Below, piece by piece: positions 19,171-27,254 of a stretch of DNA of 38,002 nucleotides; position 1 is the first letter of the stretch; every line of letters begins with the position of its first letter. The notes beneath the pieces were generated by a model. It was given only the letters and a program-made list of their open reading frames with translations, was not told the DNA's origin and made no database searches. This DNA comes from Corallochytrium limacisporum (Eukaryota > Opisthokonta). The translations under genes and the position numbers were made by a program. The stretch covers positions 1 to 38,002 of the forward strand of contig PDIP01000095.1 in the NCBI GenBank assembly GCA_002811645.1. The letters are read 5' to 3'.

Positions 19171-19910
19171 CCCTGTGTGTATGTATGTTACAATGTGCTC
19201 AGAACTTACCGCTTACTACAACTGCGACGTCTAGTTCCGATTTCACACTATAGTTCACGCCAGTAATCCTTTCAGCTCTGTACACGATCCACGTTCCACA
19301 TACTCCTTCTGGCGTTGTTATAGAACTGTTAGCCTGGAAATAACTGCGTAGAGATCCATGGATGTCTCACCACTATGGTACCATCCCTCATGGTTCAACA
19401 GTATTTATGCTACGCAAGTAATCTGAAAAGATGAAATGTAAGCTACAAGATTAAGAAGTAGACTGGGCTTACTTGCAGATCCAGTAGCTATCGGAAGTTG
19501 GTGTTTCTTGTTGATGCTGCTGGTCCCTACCCAGGCGGCCAGACTGGCGTGCCGGCCCGGGTTTGCAGATTCCGGTCCCCACTCCTCTTCCCCCCTCCCC
19601 ATGAGTTCCCCTAGGTCCCCCCTGGGCCCTCTCCCCCTCGTCAAACTTTCTCCGTGCGGCATCGGTTGGGAGCGAGAGCCAGGGCCAGTTTGCCCATGCA
19701 GTGGCTCGTTGTATTGCGTTGAGCACATTGTTTTTGACAGTTCTGGTAAAGGTTAAAGTTGGTCTAAAGAAAATATCCTTCCGGATTTCGACAGGTATCT
19801 AAGTCAAGACTATTTGTTACTTGAGTGATCGCAAATAGTCTGGATGCACTAAGGATCTCTTGGATATAGATCCCCCAATGACTAGCCCATCGTTAATGGT
19901 TCCTTAAATT
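19171..19910. other. Intergenic region with divergent promoters
   Basis: 740 bases between the divergent La-PPR and RRP36 genes. Only short, unsupported open frames. A C-rich tract lies around 19560-19635. No RNA gene was recognised. Confidence 0.5.
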
Positions 19911-20939
19911 ATGGAAGAGGCGTTCTCAAGCGACGAGGACATGGTTGCTCCTCGTCACCGCCGTCGAGCATATCAGGAAGATAGCTCAGATGATGATAGT
20001 GACGGTGATGCGGGACAGCACGAGCGACAAACTGAGCTCTACAGAAAACAAACTGCGAAGCAGCGACAACAGACCAGGCGAGGGAAGGCCCAAGGCAAAG
20101 ACTGTAGTGCCTTGGATTCTGCGACATTTGGAGAGTTAAAGAAATTGCAAAGTAAAGTGGGCACTAAAGAATTTACCTCTCTTATGAAAATTAAAGAAAA
20201 GTTAAAGAAACAGAAAGAGGCGTTGGCTATGACGAAGAAGCGAGTTCAGAATCGCGAGCACCATAGTGAAGAATACGAAGAGCAAGACTCAATTGGGGGG
20301 CAAATCGATGACGTCCACAATGACAGTGACGAGGAGTCTCAGTCTAACGAAGAATCCTCAGAAGAAGAAGAAGACTTTGACCGGCACGGGCACGAGAAAA
20401 GCGAAAGGAAGAAGAGGGGCACCAAGGTGAAACGGGCCAAGAACGCACCACGTGAGGAATCAAGTCGCAAACGACCAGTAGGACCGCGCCAAGTCGTGGA
20501 AGTTGTAAAGAAGCGAAACCGTGATCCGCGTTTTGATGATCTTAGTGGCGTACTGCACAAAGATCAGTACCAAAAAGCGTACTCTTTCCTGGACAACTTA
20601 CGCGCTGAAGAGATCGAGGAACTGCGTAAAAGTCTGAAGAAGGAGAAGGACCCTGTCCAACGGGAACGCATGTCGTCTATCCTTTCCAAGTATAGACAGC
20701 AGCAGAAGCAACAACAGGATGAAGAACGGCGACTGCACATCAAACGAGAACGCAACAAGGCCGAACGTGAGGCCGTCAAGCAGGGCAAGCGGCCGTACTT
20801 CCTCAAGCGCGCGGATGAGAAGAAGCTAGCGCTCACCGCCAAATTCAACGATCTCACACAGCGCGGCGCTGGTGGAGCGAAGAAGCTGCTGGCCAAGCGG
20901 AGAAAGCGTATGGCTGCTAAAGATCGGCAGCGGTTCTAA
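19911..20939 (+). CDS. RRP36: RRP36, small-subunit rRNA processing factor
   Basis: A 342-residue nucleolar protein homologous to yeast Rrp36 and human C6orf153 (DUF947), needed for early cleavages of pre-rRNA in 18S maturation as part of the SSU processome. The N-terminal part has acidic and Ser-rich tracts (24-34 and 138-156) and mixed-charge helix. The conserved core begins at KRPVGPRQVVEVVKKRNRDPRFDDLSG-type sequence (188-213), continues through YSFLDNLRAEEIEELR and a long basic coiled coil, and ends with the family tail LLAKRRKRMAAKDRQRF. ATG 19911 is the first in frame after stops and opens the acidic start MEEAFSSDED. Strong Lys/Arg content fits nucleolar localisation. No oddities in the reading frame. 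Confidence 0.92.
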   Translation: MEEAFSSDEDMVAPRHRRRAYQEDSSDDDSDGDAGQHERQTELYRKQTAKQRQQTRRGKAQGKDCSALDSATFGELKKLQSKVGTKEFTSLMKIKEKLKKQKEALAMTKKRVQNREHHSEEYEEQDSIGGQIDDVHNDSDEESQSNEESSEEEEDFDRHGHEKSERKKRGTKVKRAKNAPREESSRKRPVGPRQVVEVVKKRNRDPRFDDLSGVLHKDQYQKAYSFLDNLRAEEIEELRKSLKKEKDPVQRERMSSILSKYRQQQKQQQDEERRLHIKRERNKAEREAVKQGKRPYFLKRADEKKLALTAKFNDLTQRGAGGAKKLLAKRRKRMAAKDRQRF

Positions 20940-21453
20940 ACTCTAACTTCCCCTTACGTTCATTACATTACATGCTTTCCAGACGACCCTATCAACAGTA
21001 GCCACAAGAGTACACCCTCCAAGTTGGGCTTCGCCCGCCGGTCCAAGTCTTTCCAGGGTTTTTTCACCGCGCTGTGCGGGTCTCGCTCTCTCCCGTCCTA
21101 ACTCCTGCCTCCAACCTCGTGGAGTTGCCGAAGACTGGGATGAAAAATCATTTGGTAGGGGGAGGGGGGAGGGAGAACAGATGGGGAGGGACAGACAGAC
21201 GGAAGGCAACGCAACTGCAACACACCTGAGGGCACTGAGCAGCGGCCTTAAGGGCGCGGATACGAAGAGCTGGGCACAGAGTCCTGTGCCACGGTTTGTC
21301 ATTGCATGGGAATTGTTGAGGATTGTGATAGTCTCCAACGATGCGGGTGTTTCTGACCTCAACAATCGAAGAAAGAGGACATGCTAGAGGTGTACATTAT
21401 CAGCAGTATCATTCTGCCCGGGAAAGAGTCCGACAGACCAACATACAAGCAAA
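20940..21453. other. Intergenic region
   Basis: About 510 bases between RRP36 and the RNase D-like gene. A purine-rich G tract lies at 21157-21190. No gene or RNA recognised. Confidence 0.5.
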
Positions 21454-22761
21454 ATGATAATTGTGCGGCGCACTGCGACAGTTACGATGCGTGGCCTGGC
21501 CCGGCCTGCTGTGGGTGGTCTCGCTGGAATCACTGCCCTCCGTGCCTACGCTGCTGAGTCGGACTCCCGAGAGCACGTTGTCGCCAGCGAGCCTGGAGCA
21601 ATTGATCAGATCACAAAGGACATTGCCTCTAGCGATCGCATTGCCTTCTCTGCCCGGTACAACAACTATGCCACCTACGTTACTCCGCGTCTGGTATTGG
21701 CCTGTATTGCCACTGACAACGCCGTGGCTATAGTTGACTGTCGCGCCGAGAACCGTGACGCAGTCAACGACTTGTTTCAGACCATTGGCTCCAGCAACAC
21801 CGAGGTCCTGCTCTACAACGGAGTCATGGAGCAACGTATTCTGTACGGACTGACCGGCAAAGACTCTCCCAGTGACCGGGTGCCTGTGTATGACCTAAGT
21901 ATTGCATCTGCTCTGGCCAGTGCCCAACACCCGCGGTCCCTGCCACAGTTGATCGCCTCCCTGCTCGATGCAGAGCCGCGCACCCTGTACGACAGTGCAG
22001 GCAAGGTCTTCCAGAACCGGCCTCTCAGTCCCGAGATTCAGGAACAGTGTTTCTATTCGGTCAAGTACAGTCACGCACTTTACAATGCGCTAAACCAGCA
22101 ACTGGCCGACAAGGGACGTGACGGTTGGATGGCCTACGAAATGACTGATGGTACCCAGACAGTTATGGCCGTGGATTCTCTGTCTGAGGAGGACTACTGG
22201 AATAACAGTTACGATTTCTTCGCCAGCCTCTCCGGGCCCACTCTGGCCATTGCTCGTGAACTGATAATGCTGCGTCACCGCATCGGACTGCGCGATAACA
22301 TCAAGCCTCAGACCTTGATTTCCAACATGGACACTCGCCGCATCGCAATTCGGAAGCCATATAGTGTGCGGGATTTGCAGGACGTCACCGACGTCAGGGA
22401 CTGGGTCATTGACCGGTATGGTGAGGAGATGATCCAGGCCATTACTACCGGCAACGCTGTCACCAGTGAGGAGGCACGATCCTACCGTGTCGCAATCCCA
22501 ACCGATTCGCAGATGGCTATTCCTTTGCTTGCACGCGCATACGCTCGGTCACTGTTAACTGATCAGGATGTACATGCGTCCCTCGCCGGCAGCCGCCGGC
22601 AGTTCGAGCGGGCATTGAAGACGAAATCCACATCTGGTGGTGTGGAAGACATGTGGTTCATGAAAGACTGGCGCCGGGATGTGTACGGCCAGGCCGTGTC
22701 CGATCTTCTAGCAGGCAACAAGAGCGTCTCTGTAAACGGTTCCACTTTGAGCTTTTCCTGA
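21454..22761 (+). CDS. Mitochondrial RNase D/HRDC-like protein lacking DEDD catalytic residues
   Basis: A 435-residue protein with an N-terminal mitochondrial presequence (MIIVRRTATVTMRGLAR..., about 1-33). Residues about 55-215 follow the RNase D 3'-5' exonuclease fold: DRIAFSARYNNYATYVTPRLVLACIAT, AVAIVDC, VYDLSIASALA and RPLSPEIQEQ match the order of RNase D blocks. About 265-345 looks like an HRDC domain (LIMLRHRIGLRD, PYSVRDLQDV, DWVIDRYGEEMIQAI). The four DEDD metal-binding positions are not kept: by alignment to the family pattern they are Ser66, Arg68, Glu126 and Ser202, with the Tyr of the last motif also missing. It is therefore most likely a catalytically dead nuclease that binds RNA or scaffolds an organelle RNA complex. 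The HRDC domain supports nucleic-acid binding. The fold assignment is my reading of motif order and should be confirmed by profile search. Confidence 0.75.
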   Translation: MIIVRRTATVTMRGLARPAVGGLAGITALRAYAAESDSREHVVASEPGAIDQITKDIASSDRIAFSARYNNYATYVTPRLVLACIATDNAVAIVDCRAENRDAVNDLFQTIGSSNTEVLLYNGVMEQRILYGLTGKDSPSDRVPVYDLSIASALASAQHPRSLPQLIASLLDAEPRTLYDSAGKVFQNRPLSPEIQEQCFYSVKYSHALYNALNQQLADKGRDGWMAYEMTDGTQTVMAVDSLSEEDYWNNSYDFFASLSGPTLAIARELIMLRHRIGLRDNIKPQTLISNMDTRRIAIRKPYSVRDLQDVTDVRDWVIDRYGEEMIQAITTGNAVTSEEARSYRVAIPTDSQMAIPLLARAYARSLLTDQDVHASLAGSRRQFERALKTKSTSGGVEDMWFMKDWRRDVYGQAVSDLLAGNKSVSVNGSTLSFS

Positions 22762-22955
22762 AGGATGTCAACGTTAAGGCTCAAAACAGAAACGAAAAGA
22801 AAATACCCTTGACGAATCGGTAGATCACTTTCGGGTAAAATGAAATTCTCCTCCTGGATTTTATGTACAAACGGTCTATAGTACCTCTATACAATGTTTT
22901 AACTAAAGAACATATACCAAATGCCGGAAATACGCATTGTACTTCTGCAAATGAT

Positions 22956-25505
22956 TTACTGTTGCCGACACATTTCTCGAGGATCTGGAACTTCATCATC
23001 GTCATCGTCATCGTCTGCTCCATCGTTCTCGTCGTCCTCATCCTCACCGTCACCGTCTGAGCCCCGCTCGCCCCCGTGGCGTGCGGCTGCCATGCGCTGC
23101 AAGACCTGCAGCACATGGCTCATGCTTCCAGGACTCTCGTCATCAAATACATCATCACCCATAGACCCAAACTGGAACAACGCGCGCAGAAAGGCTGCAT
23201 CAGGTGCACCACCCAGACTCGTTTCGATGTCATCATCGTAGCCATCACTGCGGCGTTTTTGGTTCTCCTCTAATTGAGACCATTTCGGATTGGGAACCAT
23301 TTTGTGATAACCGGTAGGTTTCGCTGGTAGTTTCTGACCCTGGAAAGTGTCAGCCTTGCAGCCACTCACAACTTTGAAGGAAGCATCCAGTCCACCAGTC
23401 ACTAGCACAGGTCGGTGTGGATGCTCAGTGATGCAATTCACAGCTCCGTAGCTGTCGAGCATGATGCAATTGATGAGTTCACCGTTGTCTGCTCGCCAGA
23501 TGAAGAGATTGCCCGAATCACAACCGCCTGCGACATATTCGCTGTTGGGACCAAGAAAGGTACACCCCTTGACAGTGTCCGCGTTGCGTGCTCCACTGTA
23601 CTGTTGCAGGGCGCGAATGCGATTCGATGGAGCGATGAAGGCTCCGTGGCGCAGACCATAGTCGCTCGGCACAGCATATAGGTCGTCATCGTTGAAATTG
23701 CCAAGGATTCGGGTGCCATCACGTGAATAGCGCAGTGAGGTGGCGTGTGGCTCGTTTCTCAGGTTGGGCGGTGCATGTTGCACTGCAACCCTTGGTGTCC
23801 GCGACGGGATGTACTTGTTCAACAGAGGTTCAACGTCCCACACTCCACTGTTCTTCTGCTTGTCACTAGAATCCAATTTGTTGCTCCAAATCTTGTGATG
23901 ATTAACTAAATTCGGATGATCACCGTCTTCACTCAGTGTGCAACTGCGCAATCTGTCGTCTGCGTTGCGGTATGATCGACAATAACGCAAATCAAATTCG
24001 TCGATACTCGCGGCTGTCCCTGACACCACGAAGTGATTCGTTTGACGTGGATTAATGTCTACCGAATAGAGGGCGTGGCCCCTCCACGACGTGAGCAACT
24101 GCACCCGCTCATCCTCCGACGTACGCATGTCGTATAGGAACGCCTTGCCATCTTCGGCGCAGGTGAGTAGAAAACGACCCTCCGGATGGATGGCAAATTT
24201 ATGAGCTCGCCCCATGTGCCGCCGAAACATCTTAGGTTCGCACGATCCGTCCGGCCTGATCATACTCTGAATGTACCGGCCATCTGCGGCACAGGTTATC
24301 ATGCACCGATCCCCAGTGAACGGTACATACTGTGCCTGGAATATATTGTGCGTGTGCCCCGGTTCCACGGTCATGATCTTGTTAGCAGGCTCGCCCCATT
24401 CAGTTTCAGGGCCATCTGTCTTCCAAACAAACACCTTGAGATCATCCGAACCCGTCAGTAGTCGACTACCGTCTTGATTGAACCACACCGCATTCACGCA
24501 GCCAGCATGAGCTTCCACTTCTTTTACCGGAGCCAGCCAGCGTACCATACGGTCATTCCAAGCCAGGGCTTGGTAGTAGGCTCGATGACCAAGAGCTGTT
24601 GCCTTGCCGGCTCCACGCGACTGGCGCCCTGCACAGAAAAGATTGGACCTGCGCAGGTTTTCTGTGGACCGCCCACCGCCACCGATTTCTCTGTCTAGCA
24701 GTGTGTGGAAAACACGGGCATGTTTGTTCGGACAGTACGGTCGACTGATAAGGCCTGGGTCGCTGCGGTAGAAGTGTTGCGGATGTTTTGGGGTAGGTTG
24801 GTAGCCCAGAGCCTGGTGAATGATATCACTGACTTCATTGCCCGGTCGGTCTGCACTTTTCTGATTGCGATATGCCTTGACTGCATCAATGGTACGCTCT
24901 CTGCGCTGTCGGTGCAGACAGTATGGCATACACTGAGTGTATTGTTCTTCATCGGCAATGCTCTTGGAAGAGCCAGAACAATGCAAACCGCATAACTGTT
25001 CATGCCATTTGCTCAGGGGTGCGTTAGGACCACACCGTCGCTGGAATGCTTTTTCCTCTGTTGCCATAACCAGGGATATGCCCTTTCTTTGTTCTAGTTT
25101 CGTCAAGTATTCCACGCCTGCATCGGCAATTTGTTTTCCTTTCTTCGCGTACATATTGTACGGACTCATGTACTCCATCCATGCCATAGCCTCATCGTAC
25201 GACTTGGGCATCTGAACTTCCGTTGGACCTGGCGAGTGACGGGACTCGTATGGCATGTCATATACGGGGCTCCTAGCTTCGTCCCCATCAGATTCTTCAT
25301 CTTCGTCTGAATCACTATGGTCTCTCATCAAATCATCACCGCTTCCCATTCGGTCACTATCACTTTGATTTTGGTTCCTATCAATATTGTCTAGCGTCGC
25401 TTGATTATTTTCAATACCACCAGAATCCTCTTGAGCCTCCAGGTCGACCATGCAATCCTGGGGCCGGCTTGCACTAGAATCTTCGCTCTGCTGTGTCGGA
25501 CTCAT
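22956..25505 (-). CDS. DCAF8-like WD40 protein, putative CUL4-DDB1 substrate receptor
   Basis: An 849-residue WD40 protein of the DCAF5/6/8/WDTC1 type. WD repeats span about 325-715: HAGCVNAVWFNQDGSRLLTGSDDLKVFVW, GHTHNIFQAQYVPFTGDRC, RAHKFAIHPEGRFLLTCAEDG, then ATSLRYSRDGTRILGNFNDDDLY and NADTVKGCTFLGPNSEYVAGGCDSG, matching the DCAF8 order. Such proteins bring substrates to CRL4 ubiquitin ligases via DDB1; DxR-like boxes are seen in LYDMRTSED and EFDLRYCRS. The N-terminal 310 residues are extra: acidic disordered 1-80, then a conserved-looking helical part with a Cys-rich CX3C-X15-CX3C segment (C172, C176, C192, C196). The C-terminus ends in a long Asp/Glu tract (from about 815), typical of nuclear proteins. 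The start is the first ATG, and the reading frame is unbroken. Confidence 0.85.
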   Translation of the reverse strand: MSPTQQSEDSSASRPQDCMVDLEAQEDSGGIENNQATLDNIDRNQNQSDSDRMGSGDDLMRDHSDSDEDEESDGDEARSPVYDMPYESRHSPGPTEVQMPKSYDEAMAWMEYMSPYNMYAKKGKQIADAGVEYLTKLEQRKGISLVMATEEKAFQRRCGPNAPLSKWHEQLCGLHCSGSSKSIADEEQYTQCMPYCLHRQRRERTIDAVKAYRNQKSADRPGNEVSDIIHQALGYQPTPKHPQHFYRSDPGLISRPYCPNKHARVFHTLLDREIGGGGRSTENLRRSNLFCAGRQSRGAGKATALGHRAYYQALAWNDRMVRWLAPVKEVEAHAGCVNAVWFNQDGSRLLTGSDDLKVFVWKTDGPETEWGEPANKIMTVEPGHTHNIFQAQYVPFTGDRCMITCAADGRYIQSMIRPDGSCEPKMFRRHMGRAHKFAIHPEGRFLLTCAEDGKAFLYDMRTSEDERVQLLTSWRGHALYSVDINPRQTNHFVVSGTAASIDEFDLRYCRSYRNADDRLRSCTLSEDGDHPNLVNHHKIWSNKLDSSDKQKNSGVWDVEPLLNKYIPSRTPRVAVQHAPPNLRNEPHATSLRYSRDGTRILGNFNDDDLYAVPSDYGLRHGAFIAPSNRIRALQQYSGARNADTVKGCTFLGPNSEYVAGGCDSGNLFIWRADNGELINCIMLDSYGAVNCITEHPHRPVLVTGGLDASFKVVSGCKADTFQGQKLPAKPTGYHKMVPNPKWSQLEENQKRRSDGYDDDIETSLGGAPDAAFLRALFQFGSMGDDVFDDESPGSMSHVLQVLQRMAAARHGGERGSDGDGEDEDDENDGADDDDDDDEVPDPREMCRQQ

Positions 25506-26428
25506 TCTTTTTTCTTTAAACTCTTCTGATCTACTTCATGTTGACTGAAAGAATCGGAGTTACATCCTTGTCTCTCAAGTACCATGTCGTTCTATATGCT
25601 AGATCTCTGTGTGGTACTGTTATGACTGAACATTGATCCCACAGCTCGAACTGCTAAATACGTGCCCAATAGTGCCACAGTCGGCAAGATCATCGTACAA
25701 GAAACCCATACAGACGTTAAGCGACATATCATAAAACAGTGAAAGCCGCCGCCCCAAAAGGACGCTGTGGAATAGAACGCCTTTGTCAAATCCGCCTGGC
25801 AGCCAGTAAGACAGACAGATGTTGTGGACACGGGCCTAAGGGGGTCTGCCGACCCAAACACACCCGACGGACTCGTCGAACAAATTCCTAAACCCGCAGC
25901 TCGCAAGGCCGCCCCCTCCCTCCGTTAGGTATGGGTTTGTGTGCCGCGGGCTTCTCCCTTCCCTTCCCCAAGGATTCTTGCCAAAGTTTACTGAAGAGAA
26001 AGACCGTTGCAATTGCATTGCTCACAAGGAGCGCACAGTAAAAGGAACCGAGAACGACTTGTTGATCAGAGGCCCCACCGACCTCACGGAGGACAGTTAC
26101 GGGCAAAAGTAACAACCGGCGGCTGTCAGCGTACTCGTACTTTGAAAGCCCGGGCCCAATCCTTGGCACGGCCTCCCCGCTGTCTTGGTCTATGCACCGG
26201 AAGCCAGTCACAACACACGAAAATTGACTGGCTTATGTTGGCCCCCCCCCCCGGGGGGGGGTCTCCATATCTCCGCCTCTCCTGCTTTCGGGAGGGCGGG
26301 TTTCTCAGTGTGTACACCTAACCGTGTCGGATCGCACCTCAGAAACTACCTGCGTGAGGGCAGTGACTTTGCGTCCGTACGGGATTGCGACTGTTAGGAA
26401 GGCAGTGGAGAGGCGAAGTTTTTGGTTT
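25506..26428. other. Intergenic region, possibly holding a small spliced membrane-protein gene
   Basis: About 920 bases between the DCAF8-like gene and the dynein fragment. On the minus strand two stretches encode clear hydrophobic helices: about 26110-25990 (GASDQQVVLGSFYCALLVSNAIATVFLFS) and 25740-25592 (TMILPTVALLGTYLAVRAVG, ending in TAG). A good 3' splice-site-like sequence (TTCTATTCCACAG) lies in between near 25780. They could be two exons of one small membrane protein, the first resembling the second helix of VMA21-type V-ATPase assembly factors. No convincing ATG or matching donor was found, so I do not call a gene. A C11G9 inverted tract lies at 26242-26261. Confidence 0.3.
26242..26261. 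repeat. C11-G9 homopolymer palindrome
   Basis: Eleven C followed immediately by nine G. It can pair into a hairpin with almost no loop, and each strand holds a long G run that could form G-quadruplex with others. The flanks are not complementary, so it is not the tip of a longer inverted repeat. Length of such runs is error-prone in any assembly. Confidence 0.8.
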
Positions 26429-26821
26429 TTATTGTTTGAGTGAGACTTTGAAGTTTTTAGAATGGTTTTTGAAACGGTCTGGATTCCATTCTATATGCTC
26501 ATTAGTTGGAGGTGAAGGAAGGGGTCCTTTCTCGCCGAACTGATCGTGCTCCTCTGGAGTGAGAATATGGTTATAGGTCAAGAACTGGTGCATGAACTCG
26601 TTGCGGTCCTCACGCCAGATATACCCGTACTCCTCCATCTGATCTCGGTAGCTGTTGCACTCAGAGATGACCTCCATGATCTTCTCCATGAAGCGACTAG
26701 TCAAGTTCTGCACATCGGCTTTATTTGCAATGACCTGCTCATAGGTTTCGCCCGGTAGGGGTAAAGACCAGGGCGGGTCTCTGTGGCAATTTGACTTACG
26801 GACTATTTCTTTATACCGCTG
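26429..26821 (-). pseudogene. Axonemal dynein heavy chain fragment (relic)
   Basis: A minus-strand open stretch of 130 codons bounded by TGA and TAA. From about 26716 down it reads DVQNLTSRFMEKIMEVI, ECNSYRDQMEEYGYIWREDRN, EFMHQFLTYNHILTPEEHDQF and PLPSPPTNEHIEWN. This follows the N-terminal stem (DHC_N1/N2 boundary) of outer-arm axonemal dynein heavy chains of the DNAH9/11/17 type, where a YSYLWxDDRxEFMxxFLxYGxxLTxEE block is followed by a PxxPPTxxxF block. After PPTNEH the similarity ends and a short unrelated tail leads to TAA. Dynein heavy chains are about 4500 residues; no other part is present within the window, and the flanks belong to other genes. It is therefore a piece left from deletion, or a duplicated fragment. 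There is no good ATG in front of it. Translation is unlikely. Confidence 0.7.
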
Positions 26822-27254
26822 TCAAAGTAACTGTAATTTACACTGGAGGGTTGGAATCTGGAGAACTGGCAGATACAGGAAGTACGTGAAAAGGGGTCTA
26901 GTTTCAAATAATCCGTATAAGTTTTTGCCGGCGGGTACGGGCAATATTTCCATTTTCGTTGAACCTTTCACCTGAAGGGTTGTTCCCGAGGCCCGTCCCG
27001 GAAGCGAACACCACTTCTCCGGCGCGCCCAACTGAGGTTCGCGCACAGCGACAAAGTCGTCAGTGAAGAATGCTCGGATGTAGTTTCATTGGAGACAATG
27101 GGTTCGCATTGATGCTTTTCTAACGCGTGAGGTATACAGTAGCTGACAAAAACGGTCATTGAACAGCATCAGAATGAGCCTCAATCAGCAAATATGAGAC
27201 AACATGCGATGGGACATCAAGATGAATTCGTATAGAAGAGGAAAGTAGACGAAT
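26822..27254. other. Intergenic region upstream of P4H-like gene
   Basis: About 430 bases. It holds the presumed promoter of the plus-strand membrane protein. Short open frames only. A tRNA-like but incomplete stretch on the minus strand near 26985-27045 was considered and rejected. Confidence 0.4.

Noticed and set aside
26781-26799. 19-base GTAAGT...CCACAG mini-intron candidate on the minus strand
   Set aside because: Removing it puts the following dynein-like segment out of frame and soon reaches a stop; intron length is also far below usual.
26985-27045. tRNA-like stretch on the minus strand (CCTCAGTTGG followed by GTGTTCGCTTCC)
   Set aside because: A- and B-box-like pieces are too close, the anticodon arm is missing and the T stem does not pair.
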